DNA of 64,000 nt, from assembly GCF_037137055.1 (NCBI RefSeq), contig NZ_JBBBNY010000004.1, positions 124,001 through 188,000 of the forward strand. Reading direction: 5' to 3'. Shown here in pieces: positions 34,001 through 41,791 of the stretch (within the stretch, counting starts at the first letter, position 1; each line of letters starts with the position of its first letter). The notes under the pieces were generated by a model, which was not told the origin of the DNA, made no database searches, and saw only the letters and a list, made by a program, of their open reading frames with translations. The position numbers and the translations under genes were made by a program. The stretch comes from Frateuria_A yonginensis. GTDB lineage: Bacteria; Pseudomonadota; Gammaproteobacteria; Xanthomonadales; Rhodanobacteraceae.

Positions 34001-34226
34001 GGTGAACTTCATCCAGAGCCGCGCGCGTGTCGGCAACTGCTACGTCAACCGCAACCAGATCGGCGCGGTGGTCGGCGTGCAGCCGTTCGGCGGCGAGGCG
34101 CTCTCCGGCACCGGTCCCAAGGCCGGCGGCCCGCACTACCTGCTGCGCTTCGCCAGCGAGCGCACGCTCACCATCAACACCACCGCGGCCGGCGGCAACG
34201 CCTCGCTGCTGACCATCGGCGAGTAA
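31071..34226 (+). CDS. putA: Bifunctional proline dehydrogenase/L-glutamate gamma-semialdehyde dehydrogenase
   Basis: Oxidises proline to glutamate in two channelled steps, passing electrons to quinone and NAD+. The 1051-residue protein has the FAD-binding PRODH barrel (about 150-470, with VKLSALHPRYE and RLVKGAYWDAEI) and the aldehyde dehydrogenase domain (about 560-1040, with FTGSTETAW, ETGGQNAMI and catalytic Cys in SAGQRCSAARVL). It lacks the ~50-residue ribbon-helix-helix DNA-binding domain and the long C-terminal region of E. coli PutA (1320 aa), so it is not expected to repress itself. The start is GTG 31071; TACAAT at 31022 may be its -10. Confidence 0.95.
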   Translation: MIEPILSPEVPAGAEPARARITAAWLRDETEAVNDLLTQASLPPTEREQVIDLAADLVTRVRARAKDQSAVESFMRQYDLSSEEGVLLMCVAEALLRIPDKATADKLIRDKLGDANWKKHLGQSESLFVNAGTWGLMLTGKLVSLAEETRHDFTGALKRLVARAGEPAIRLAVRQAMRIMGHQFVMGRTIDEALDRCAKKEYAMYRYSYDMLGESALTAETAERYQEDYRRAIARIGARGPFANHTDAPSISVKLSALHPRYEVANRARARRDLTAKLLELSQLAMAQGIALSVDAEEADRLELSLDIVGDVFAHPSLEGWNGLGIVVQAYSKRTPFVIDWLIETARATGRRWYVRLVKGAYWDAEIKRAQENGLAGYPVYTRKPNTDVSYLACARKLFDAGVELIYPQFATHNAHTIAAVHHLAKGRPFEFQRLHGMGTDLYAEVIGKDKLGVPCRVYAPVGTHEDLLPYLVRRLLENGANTSFVNRVVDESLPVRELVADPCETVRSFASIPHPRIPLPVNLYGELRKNSMGVNFSNDNELRSLAEAVNSHAGPWRATPLVPGASSSGPTVEVTNPADRRQVIGSYVPGDAAMADQALANAVAAQPGWDRLPAASRAAILEHAADQLEARRGEFIALCVREAGKSLPDAIAEIREAADFLRYYATMARRLFGQPEQLPGPTGESNQLFLNGRGVFVCISPWNFPLAIFLGQVSAALAAGNAVIAKPAEQTSLIGYVAVKLLHEAGIPADVLQYLPGDGATVGAALTKDPRVAGVAFTGSTETAWAINRALAARNAPIAALIAETGGQNAMIADSSALPEQIVKDVISAAFQSAGQRCSAARVLFVQEDIADKVIGMLAGAMAELKVGDPGLLSTDVGPVIDADALKILVEHAARMDTEAKKIAEVPLDPAATAHGTFFAPRAYEIPSLQTLKREIFGPVLHVIRWKASELGEVIDQINATGYGLTLGIHSRIDDTVNFIQSRARVGNCYVNRNQIGAVVGVQPFGGEALSGTGPKAGGPHYLLRFASERTLTINTTAAGGNASLLTIGE

Positions 34227-34243
34227 GCGCAAGGCGCCCCTTC

Positions 34244-34278
34244 CCTCCGGGGGGAGAGGGCGAGGGTGAGGGGGCGGG
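34244..34278 (-). repeat. CCCTCACCC-type intergenic repeat
   Basis: The minus strand reads CCCCCTCACCCTCGCCCTC followed by TCCCCCCGGAGGG. A related stretch CCCCCTCACCCCACCCTCTC occurs at about 53375-53395. This motif family is common in intergenic DNA of GC-rich proteobacteria; here the CCGG centre gives a small hairpin downstream of putA. Confidence 0.45.
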
Positions 34279-34399
34279 GCTGCCTTCGCCGGGGCGCCGG
34301 CCGGACGGCCGGATCCGGGCGCCGACAATCTTCGGGGGACGGCGGTCGCCGGCGCAGGGCTCGTGCGAGGATGACGCCCTACCCCAGCAAGCGCGCGTC

Positions 34400-35806
34400 A
34401 TGGCCGACACCACGGAGCTGATCACCACCCTGCACCGCCTGCGCAGCGCGCAGGCGCGCGACCCGCTGCCGGCCTGGCCGGTGCGCGCCGACCGCCTGCG
34501 CCGCCTCGCGCGCATGCTGCGCGAACAGCGCGCCGCGTTCGCTGCGGCGATCGACGCGGACTTCGGTCAGCGCCCTGCCGAGGAGACCGACCTGGAGCTG
34601 TTTCCCTCGCTCTCCGCGGTCCACCACGCGCTGCGCCACGGCCGGCGCTGGATGCGGCCGCGCCGCGCACCGACCAGCCTGGCCTTCCGGCCCGGGCGCA
34701 ATCGGCTGGTGCCGCAGCCGCGCGGCGTGGTCGGCATCGTGGTGCCGTGGAACTACCCGCTGTTCCTGGCCGTCGGGCCACTGGTGGACGCGCTGGTCGC
34801 CGGCAACCGCGCCATGGTGAAGATGAGCGAGTTCACGCCGCGCTTCGCCGCCCTGTTCGCCGAACAGGTGGCACGCCGCTTCGCCGACGACGAGGTGGTG
34901 GTGGTCACCGGCGATGCGGCAGTGGCGCAGGCGTTCACCGCGCTGCCGTTCGACCATCTGCTGTTCACCGGCTCCACCGCGGTCGGCCACCAGGTGATGC
35001 GCGCCGCGGCGGCCAACCTGACGCCGGTGACGCTGGAGCTCGGCGGCAAGTCGCCGGCCATCCTGGGCCCCGGCGGCGACCTGGACCACGCGGTCGAGCG
35101 CATCCTGATCGGCAAGCTGCTTAACGCGGGCCAGACCTGCGTCGCGCCGGACTACGTGCTGCTGCCACGGGCACGGATCGAGGCCTTCGCCGCGCGCGCC
35201 CGTGCGGTTGCGGCACGGCTGTATCCCGACCTGGCACACAACCGGCAGTACGCCAGCCTGGCCTCCGACCGGCACTTCGCGCGCATGGCGGCACTGCGCG
35301 ACGAGGCCGCCGCGGCCGGCGCCCGCATCGTGCCGCTGGCCGAAGGCGCGGCCGACCCCGCGCGACGGCTGTTTCCCCCGCAGCTGCTGCTGGACGTTCC
35401 CGACGATGCGAGGGTGATGCGCGAGGAGATCTTCGGCCCGCTGCTGCCGGTGGTGCCCTACGACAGCCTGGCGCAGGCGATCGACTACGTGAACGCCCGC
35501 CCGCACCCGCTGGCGCTGTACCTGTTCGAGCGCGACCGGGCCGCCGTCGACGCGGTGATCGCCCGTACCCGCGCCGGCGGCGTCACCCTCAACGACACCC
35601 TCTATCACCTCGCCCAGCACGGGCTGCCGTTCGGCGGCGTCGGGGCCTCCGGCATGGGCGGCTACCACGGCAAGGCGGGCTTCGACACCTTCTCGCACCT
35701 CAAGCCGGTGTTCGTCCAGGCGCGCTGGAACGGCGCCGGCCTGCTGCGCCCGCCGTACGGCCCGCGCTTCCGCCGCCTGCTCGAGCTGCTGCTGCGGCAC
35801 GGTTGA
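34400..35806 (+). CDS. Coniferyl aldehyde dehydrogenase-like ALDH
   Basis: NAD(P)+-dependent oxidation of an aromatic or aliphatic aldehyde. The 468-residue protein is a class 3-type ALDH without a signal peptide; it shows VVPWNYPLFLAVGPLVDALV, the nucleotide-site FTGSTAVGHQVM, catalytic glutamate in TLELGGKSP, catalytic cysteine in NAGQTCVAPDYVL, and the C-terminal LPFGGVGASGMGGYHG. The best match I recall is coniferyl aldehyde dehydrogenase (CalB), but the substrate cannot be fixed from sequence. It follows putA by 173 bases. Confidence 0.85.
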   Translation: MADTTELITTLHRLRSAQARDPLPAWPVRADRLRRLARMLREQRAAFAAAIDADFGQRPAEETDLELFPSLSAVHHALRHGRRWMRPRRAPTSLAFRPGRNRLVPQPRGVVGIVVPWNYPLFLAVGPLVDALVAGNRAMVKMSEFTPRFAALFAEQVARRFADDEVVVVTGDAAVAQAFTALPFDHLLFTGSTAVGHQVMRAAAANLTPVTLELGGKSPAILGPGGDLDHAVERILIGKLLNAGQTCVAPDYVLLPRARIEAFAARARAVAARLYPDLAHNRQYASLASDRHFARMAALRDEAAAAGARIVPLAEGAADPARRLFPPQLLLDVPDDARVMREEIFGPLLPVVPYDSLAQAIDYVNARPHPLALYLFERDRAAVDAVIARTRAGGVTLNDTLYHLAQHGLPFGGVGASGMGGYHGKAGFDTFSHLKPVFVQARWNGAGLLRPPYGPRFRRLLELLLRHG

Positions 35807-35878
35807 ACGCCGCCGTGTCCACGCGCTGGCGACGGGGAGCTGGCGACACTGCGCGCTGGCAACCCGCAGGAGCCGGCC

Positions 35879-36211
35879 ATGGCCAGAGCACCTTCCAACG
35901 ACGAGCGCGCCCCGGATCCGGCCGGGGTGGACGCCGGTCCGCAGAGCGGCCCGGGCGGAGCGGGCGGCGAACCCAGCGGCGCGGCCCTGCAGGCGCAGGA
36001 ACAGGACCGGCCCGCTGCGCGGCACGTGCCGCAGGACGCCGGCCACCGCGAGCACTCCTCGGATACGACCCGGCCGGGCTACCGCGCGCGCCCGGCCGGA
36101 CAGAGCGGCGTCGGCCTGCAGGAGGACCGCACCTCCGCCCTCGACGAGCCACCCGGCGAGGGCAACTACATCGCCAGCGACCAGGGCGACAAGCCGCTGC
36201 GCAACGGCTGA
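35879..36211 (+). CDS. Hypothetical hydrophilic, disordered protein
   Basis: A 110-residue protein rich in Gly, Pro, Ala, Asp, Gln and Arg, without hydrophobic segments, Cys, or a recognisable domain. An AGGAG site lies properly before the ATG, which supports translation. The C-terminal part (EGNYIASDQGDKPLRNG) is the least repetitive. Composition suggests an intrinsically disordered, perhaps stress-related protein; no family is recognised. Convergent with the FadL gene. Confidence 0.55.
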   Translation: MARAPSNDERAPDPAGVDAGPQSGPGGAGGEPSGAALQAQEQDRPAARHVPQDAGHREHSSDTTRPGYRARPAGQSGVGLQEDRTSALDEPPGEGNYIASDQGDKPLRNG

Positions 36212-36243
36212 CGCGCCTCGTGCGCACCCGCCATGCCGCGGGC

Positions 36244-36275
36244 AAAAAAAAGCCTCCCCGCGGGCGCGGGGAGGC
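36244..36275 (-). terminator. Rho-independent terminator of the fadL-like gene
   Basis: GCCTCCCCGC, loop of four, GCGGGGAGGC: a perfect 10-bp stem. On the minus strand it is followed by eight Ts. It lies 15 bases after the stop of the FadL gene and is the strongest intrinsic terminator in the window. Confidence 0.93.
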
Positions 36276-36290
36276 CTGGCTTGCGGACGA

Positions 36291-37733
36291 TCAGAACTTG
36301 TACTGCGCCGACAGGCTGAGCAGATTGCCGTAGTCGTCGAAGTCGCCCGTGAGCACGTCGCCGGTCGGGCTGACCGTATTGACGTGCGCATGGTTGACGA
36401 AGATGTGCGCGTACGAGGCGTTGATCTCGAAGTGCTCGCTGGCCCTGTAGCCCAGACCCACCGCGGCGAACTTGCGGGTGGAGTCGGGCACGCGGGCGTC
36501 GCGGGTAGCGTTGTACGTCGGCGTGGTGTCGACCGAGATGCCGGCGCGCAGGGTCAGCTTGTCGTTGACGTAGTAGTCGCCGCCGATCGCCGCGTACCAG
36601 GTATTGCGCCAGTTGAAGGTTTCCACGCTGTCCGGCTGCGCGGGGTTGCCGTACTGCACGCGCAGCTCCTTGAACACGTCCCACTTGGTCCAGTTCAGGT
36701 CGATGCCGAGGCCGAACTTCTCGGCCTGGTGCCAGTAGCTGAAGCCGGCGGTGGCGGGCGTGGTGAAGTCGGCCCGGCCAGTGGTGTGGGTGAACGGCAC
36801 GCCACCCAGCCCCGCGAGCAGCGGCGCCACCTGCGGACTGGACAGCAGCGCGGTCACGTTGGCCGGCACGGTGAAGTTGCCGGTGCCTTCCAGCGTGTGG
36901 TCGATCTTCGAGCGGTAGTTGAAGGCGAGCTTGTCGTTCGGCGTGAGCTTCCAGTAGGCGCCGACCTGCCAGCCGTAGCCCCAGTCGTCGCCCTTGATGC
37001 GGGCCAGGCCGTCCGAGCCCGGCGGCACCACGGCGCCCACCAGGTTCATGTAGGTCGGCACGGCGGCCGGCGGGATCAGGCCGCCGGCGGCGCCCTGCTG
37101 GATCAGGCCCAGCGCCACGCCGTTGAAGTTGATCGCCGAGGTGAGCTCGGCGGAGGTCTTCTGCGCGATCGCACTGACGCCCAGGCTGAAGGTGTCGGTC
37201 ACGTCGAACGAAGCGGACAGGGTGGTGTCCAGCGACTGGAAGTGCGACTTGATGGCGTTGTAGCGGCCCATCCAGTTGCGGCCGTACTCGGTCTGGAAGC
37301 CGAACGGCACCGAGAAGCCCAGGCCCAGGTGCACGCGGTCGGACACCTTGCTGGCGAGGAACAGAGCGGGCACCGGCAGCGTGGTGCCGGCATCGCCGCC
37401 GTTGCCGCCGCTGATCGGCCGGCCCAGCGCGTCGTGTGCCGTGCCGCTGAAGCGGGCGCTGAAGTTGATCGCGGTGACGTCCGCCTGCAGGTAGGTGCCG
37501 TCCAGGTCGGTCATCGCCGCCGGGTTGTTGGCCACCACCGAGGCATCGCCGCCGGCGGTCGCCGAACCGGCGTAGGCACGGCCCATGCCCTTGGCGCTGT
37601 TTTCCTTCAGCTGGAAGGCGCTGGCATGTGCGCCCTGCGGCAACGCCAGCGCGCCGGCGATGGCGAGGCTCAGTGCGGCCAGCGCAAAGGGCCGGGCGGC
37701 GGCGCCCGGAACGGAACGAAAAGACATAGGCAT
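36291..37733 (-). CDS. FadL-family outer-membrane transporter
   Basis: Takes up long-chain fatty acids or other hydrophobic compounds across the outer membrane. The 480-residue protein has a signal peptide (PFALAALSLAIAGALALPQG) followed by the hatch segment SAFQLKENSAKGMGRAYAGS and the family NPA motif in VVANNPAAMTDLDG. The rest is a 14-strand-type barrel ending LSLSAQYKF with a terminal phenylalanine. AGGAG precedes the chosen start MPMSFRS. It is monocistronic, with its own terminator. Confidence 0.93.
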   Translation of the reverse strand: MPMSFRSVPGAAARPFALAALSLAIAGALALPQGAHASAFQLKENSAKGMGRAYAGSATAGGDASVVANNPAAMTDLDGTYLQADVTAINFSARFSGTAHDALGRPISGGNGGDAGTTLPVPALFLASKVSDRVHLGLGFSVPFGFQTEYGRNWMGRYNAIKSHFQSLDTTLSASFDVTDTFSLGVSAIAQKTSAELTSAINFNGVALGLIQQGAAGGLIPPAAVPTYMNLVGAVVPPGSDGLARIKGDDWGYGWQVGAYWKLTPNDKLAFNYRSKIDHTLEGTGNFTVPANVTALLSSPQVAPLLAGLGGVPFTHTTGRADFTTPATAGFSYWHQAEKFGLGIDLNWTKWDVFKELRVQYGNPAQPDSVETFNWRNTWYAAIGGDYYVNDKLTLRAGISVDTTPTYNATRDARVPDSTRKFAAVGLGYRASEHFEINASYAHIFVNHAHVNTVSPTGDVLTGDFDDYGNLLSLSAQYKF

Positions 37734-37932
37734 CGCTTGCTCCTGCTTATTCTGAAGACGCGGCTCGGGGTGGCATGGCAACGGCGCGGCGCTTATTTCA
37801 TACGCGCGTTTGACGTTCCCGGGCGACACTCTGCCCAGCCACCCAGGGGCTTGCAAGTGCGACCGCAGCATTTGCGCGCGCCGCTGCTACCCTTCGCGTC
37901 CTCGTGATCGCGCCACTGCATCGGAGTCGTCC

Positions 37933-38220
37933 ATGCACTGTTTCGTCTACGCCAGCCAGCGCAAACCCGATACCTACGTGTGGCTTGCCGAGCGCGACGA
38001 ATTCGGCGTGTTGCCCGAGTCGCTCGCGCTGCTGCTCGGCGAGCTGCGCTTCGTGCTCGAAGTGCAGCTGGACGAGCAGCGCCGTCTGCCGCGCGAGGAC
38101 AGCCGCGTGGTGCTGCAGAACCTTCGCGCCCAGGGTTGGCACCTGCAGCTGCCGCCGAAGGAGACCCTCGCCGTCGCCAACCAGCTGCAGCGCAGCACCG
38201 CGGACGATCGCGACGCGTGA
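37933..38220 (+). CDS. YcgL-domain protein
   Basis: A 95-residue protein of the YcgL family, known structurally as a small alpha/beta fold of unknown function. It begins MHCFVYASQRKPDTYVWL, contains the LPESLALLLGELRFVLEVQL helix, and has the GWHLQLPP stretch near the end, all as expected. It stands alone between the FadL gene (divergent) and the ankyrin protein. Confidence 0.9.
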   Translation: MHCFVYASQRKPDTYVWLAERDEFGVLPESLALLLGELRFVLEVQLDEQRRLPREDSRVVLQNLRAQGWHLQLPPKETLAVANQLQRSTADDRDA

Positions 38221-38284
38221 AACGTGGCGTCGCGGTTAACGCGGCGTTACCGTCTGCCGCGTCGACGCTTCCTATACTCGCGCA

Positions 38285-41200
38285 ATGAACGAACCCCGAT
38301 CGCGCCGCCGCCCGCCGCCGCTCCTGCAGGGAGCGACATGGTTCCTGCCCGGATGGATCGCCGTGGCGGTCGCCGCCCTGGGGGCGCATCCGCTCGCGCT
38401 GATCCCGCTGCTGCTGGCCAACGCCCTGACGATGGCCGCGGTGTGCCACGCCATCGGTTTCGATCCGGAGCCCCGCTTCCGCCGTACCGTGCTGCGCCGG
38501 GGCGCGGCGCACCTGGTCATGTTCACCGGCTACGTGGCGCTGGTGTTCCTGCTGATCGCCTGGCCGATGCTCGAGTTGCACCGGCAACCCTCGCTCAGCG
38601 GCGCGCTGCTGCTGGCCGCGGCGCTGGTCGTCGCGCTGGTGGCGCTGTGGCGGGTGTGGCCGGCGTTCGGGCTGGTGTTCGTCTGGGATGACGCCTACCC
38701 GGAGCAGAGCGACGGCTCGTGGATCTTCACCGCCACCGCGCGCAGCCTCGCCTTCGGCCGGCACCTGGCGCGCGAGGAGCGGTTCTTCAGCCACTTCCTG
38801 CCGGCCGCCCTGGCGCTGCTGGTGCTGGCCTTCGCCGCGATCGCGCTGAGCGGGCTTTACGGCGTGCTGCCGGCGGAACTGCGCGCGGCGGCGCTGGCGG
38901 TCTACGGCCTGGCGCTGCTGCCGCTGGGCTGCCTGCTGATCGCCAATCGCACCCTGCGCGCGCTGCTGTGCGAGCGCTCGCGGCCGCGCCGGCGCGCCGA
39001 GGACGCGCCGCTGCCGGCGGACTTTCCCGCACCGCCGGCGCCGCGCCCGGTCGCGCTGAGCGAGGAGGAGCGCACCGCCGGCGCACCCGCGCAGGGCGCG
39101 GCCCTGCTCGCCGCCACCCGCGCCGGCGACATCGAGCGCGCGCTGGTCCTGCTGGAGGCGGGCGCCGACCCGAATGCCGCGCCCGCGCCCGGCGAGCGAG
39201 ACCAGCGTCCGGTACTCACCCTCGCCGCGCTGCTGCCCGACACCCGCCTGCTGCGCGCACTGATCGCCAAGGGCGCCGACGTCAACCGCGCCAGCGGCGG
39301 CGTGACGGCGTTGCTGGCGGCCACCCGTGACAGCTGGCACGGTCGCGCCGAGGCGGTGATGACCCTGCTGGCCAACGGCGCCAGCCCGCTGGCAACGGAC
39401 GGCGAGGGCAACACGCCCCTGCACGGCGCCGCGCTCAGCGGCGAACCGATCGTGGCCGCGATGCTGCTCGATGCGGCCGCCCCCGTGAACGCCCTCAACA
39501 AGGCGGGCGTCAGCCCGCTGGCCGCCGCCTGTCGCGCGGCCAACTGGCCGCTCGCCAAGTTCCTGCTCGAACACGGCGCCAAGCCGGCACCGCCCGAGGG
39601 CGAACCGGCGCTGGTCGCCGCCGCCGGCATCGCCGACGACGATCCCAGCGGCATCAAGCTGCTGCTCAAGCACCGCGCGCCGGTGAACGCCACCGACCTG
39701 CATCACCGCAGCGCGCTGATGGCCGCCGCCGCCGAAGGCCACGAGCAGATCGCGCGAACCCTGCTCGCCGCCGGCGCCGATCCCAATCTGGCCGACCGCA
39801 ACGGCACCACCGCCCTGATGGAAGCCGCGCGCAGTGGCGCCAGCGGCCTGGTGCAGGCGCTGGCCGAGGCGCACGCGGACGCGCTGGCGCGCGACAGCCA
39901 CGGCCGCGACGCGCTCACCCTCGCCTGCCAGTCGCCCCGTGCCGACGCCGAGACCGTGCGCGCCCTGCTCGCGCTCGGCGCCGAACCGACGCGGGTCGGC
40001 AGCGACGGCCGCAGCCCGCTCGACCATGCCGCCACGGCCGGCCGCTGGGACCTGGTCGCCTTGCTCGATCCGCAGTCGCCGCTGCCCGCCAGCCTGGGCG
40101 GCGAGGCGCCGGCCGAGGGCACCGACGGCCCCGAACCGCTGCTCGAGGCGTTGCGTGCCGGCCAGTGGGCGGTGGTGTCGGCGTTCGCCGAGCGCGCGCG
40201 CGGCTGGCCGATGGAGCGGCTGGCGCAGTGCTACCTGGAGCTGACCCAGCCCGGGCTCGGCGCGGCGCGGCGGTGGCTGCTCGAGCACGGCCTGTCCGCC
40301 GAAGCGACCCTGCCCGCGGTCGACGCGCGACCCGGCCGGCGCCTGTTCGACGCGTTGCTGGCCCGACTGCCGGACGCCAGCGAGGCGGTCGAAGGCCTGC
40401 TGCAGGCGGGTGCCACGCCGGCCGGCGCCGGCCTGCTCGCGCAGGCGCTGACGACACTGGGCGAGGCCGCGGCGGGTTCGCCCCTGCCACTGGCGCTGCT
40501 CGGCGCCGGTGCGGATCCATTCGGCCCCGATGCCCGCGAACGCACACCGCTGCACCTGGCCGCCACCTACCGCTGCACGGCGCTGCTGGAGGCGCTGCTG
40601 GCACGGGGCTGCAATCCCAACGTCCGTGATGCCAGCGGCCGCACGCCGCTGTTCGCCGCGATCGAACACGGCGAGACGGCGCTGCCGCTAGTGCGCGCCC
40701 TGATCGCGCACGGTGCCGACGCCGAGGCCGCCGACGCCAACGGCGAGACGCCGCTCGGCCTGGCCCTGGAGCACGACGCGATCCAGCACTGGCTGCACTG
40801 GGGCGACTGGGCTCGACCGCGGCGCGCGCTCGCCGCCGAGGACCTGCCCGCGGCGGCCCGCGCCGGCGCGCTCACCGCGGTCGAGCGCCTGCTCGAGCTC
40901 GGCTTCCCGGTCGACACCCGCGACGCGCAGGGCGCCACCGCGCTGCTGCACGCCTGCGGCGCCGGGCACCTCGACATCGCACTGCGACTGCTGGACGCCG
41001 GCGCCGACGCCACGCTGCCGGCGGCGACGGGCGTGACGCCGCTGGCCGCCGCCGTGGCCGCACGCCGCAACACGCTGGTGGGCCTGCTGCTCGACCGCGG
41101 CGTGGCGGCCGACCAGCGCCTGCCCGGCGAGACCACCGCGCTGATGATCGCCGCGGGCCTGGGTTATCCGGAGCTCGCCGAGCGCCTGCTCGCCGCCGGC

Positions 41201-41710
41201 GCGGACGTCCGCGCGGCCGATGCCCGTGGACGTACCGCGCTGCACGCCGCCGCACAGTTCGGCTTCGAGCACAACGACAGCCTGCGCGCACGGCGCCTGT
41301 TCGACGTCCTGCTCAAGCACGATGCCGAGGTGGACCGCGCCGACGCCGAAGGCAAGACCGCGCTGCTGCTGCTGCTCGGCGCGCAGTTCAAGCCCGGCGC
41401 CGCCTGCGACGCCACCCACCTGGCCGCGCTGCTGCCGGTGCTGCTGGATGCCGGCGCGCGGCTGGACCACGCCGACCAGCGCGGCGTCACCGCGCTGCAC
41501 GCCTGCGCGATGCACGCCCTGCTGCCGGCCGCCCGCGTGCTGCTCGCCCGCGGCGCCGACCGTCAGGCGGCCGACGCCTTCGGCCGCACGCCGGCCGACG
41601 TCGCGCGGCACCTGGGCCTGGTCGACATCGCCCACGAGCTGGCCGCTCGCGGCAACGCCGTGCCCAGCGTGCGGCAGATGCTGCGCCAGCCGGCACAGCC
41701 GGCGGAGTGA
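38285..41710 (+). CDS. Large membrane-anchored ankyrin-repeat protein
   Basis: A 1141-residue protein in two parts. Residues 1 to about 235 have five to six hydrophobic helices (for example LIPLLLANALTMAAVCHAIG and FLPAALALLVLAFAAIALSG). From about 265 to the end come roughly 20 ankyrin units; clear ones are GNTPLHGAALSGEPIVAAML, RSALMAAAAEGHEQIARTLL and RTALHAAAQFGFEHND. The array is interrupted near 600-750 by a weaker stretch. The repeats should lie in the cytoplasm and bind other proteins; partners are unknown. A TATACT (38273-38278) only six bases before the ATG hints at a leaderless transcript. Confidence 0.87.
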   Translation: MNEPRSRRRPPPLLQGATWFLPGWIAVAVAALGAHPLALIPLLLANALTMAAVCHAIGFDPEPRFRRTVLRRGAAHLVMFTGYVALVFLLIAWPMLELHRQPSLSGALLLAAALVVALVALWRVWPAFGLVFVWDDAYPEQSDGSWIFTATARSLAFGRHLAREERFFSHFLPAALALLVLAFAAIALSGLYGVLPAELRAAALAVYGLALLPLGCLLIANRTLRALLCERSRPRRRAEDAPLPADFPAPPAPRPVALSEEERTAGAPAQGAALLAATRAGDIERALVLLEAGADPNAAPAPGERDQRPVLTLAALLPDTRLLRALIAKGADVNRASGGVTALLAATRDSWHGRAEAVMTLLANGASPLATDGEGNTPLHGAALSGEPIVAAMLLDAAAPVNALNKAGVSPLAAACRAANWPLAKFLLEHGAKPAPPEGEPALVAAAGIADDDPSGIKLLLKHRAPVNATDLHHRSALMAAAAEGHEQIARTLLAAGADPNLADRNGTTALMEAARSGASGLVQALAEAHADALARDSHGRDALTLACQSPRADAETVRALLALGAEPTRVGSDGRSPLDHAATAGRWDLVALLDPQSPLPASLGGEAPAEGTDGPEPLLEALRAGQWAVVSAFAERARGWPMERLAQCYLELTQPGLGAARRWLLEHGLSAEATLPAVDARPGRRLFDALLARLPDASEAVEGLLQAGATPAGAGLLAQALTTLGEAAAGSPLPLALLGAGADPFGPDARERTPLHLAATYRCTALLEALLARGCNPNVRDASGRTPLFAAIEHGETALPLVRALIAHGADAEAADANGETPLGLALEHDAIQHWLHWGDWARPRRALAAEDLPAAARAGALTAVERLLELGFPVDTRDAQGATALLHACGAGHLDIALRLLDAGADATLPAATGVTPLAAAVAARRNTLVGLLLDRGVAADQRLPGETTALMIAAGLGYPELAERLLAAGADVRAADARGRTALHAAAQFGFEHNDSLRARRLFDVLLKHDAEVDRADAEGKTALLLLLGAQFKPGAACDATHLAALLPVLLDAGARLDHADQRGVTALHACAMHALLPAARVLLARGADRQAADAFGRTPADVARHLGLVDIAHELAARGNAVPSVRQMLRQPAQPAE

Positions 41711-41791
41711 CACACGCGCCGGGCATCGGGAGCCGCGGAAACGCGTGCTGCCGGAGATCGCATGCCCCGCCGGCGCGGGACGCGCGCACCG

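Noticed and set aside
29337..34328. 1663-codon open frame on the minus strand covering coxB and the antisense of putA
   Set aside because: Only the 3' part (29337-30299) is coxB. The rest is the shadow of putA, with the Arg/Ala/Gly/Asp/His-rich composition typical of antisense GC-rich frames and no domain.
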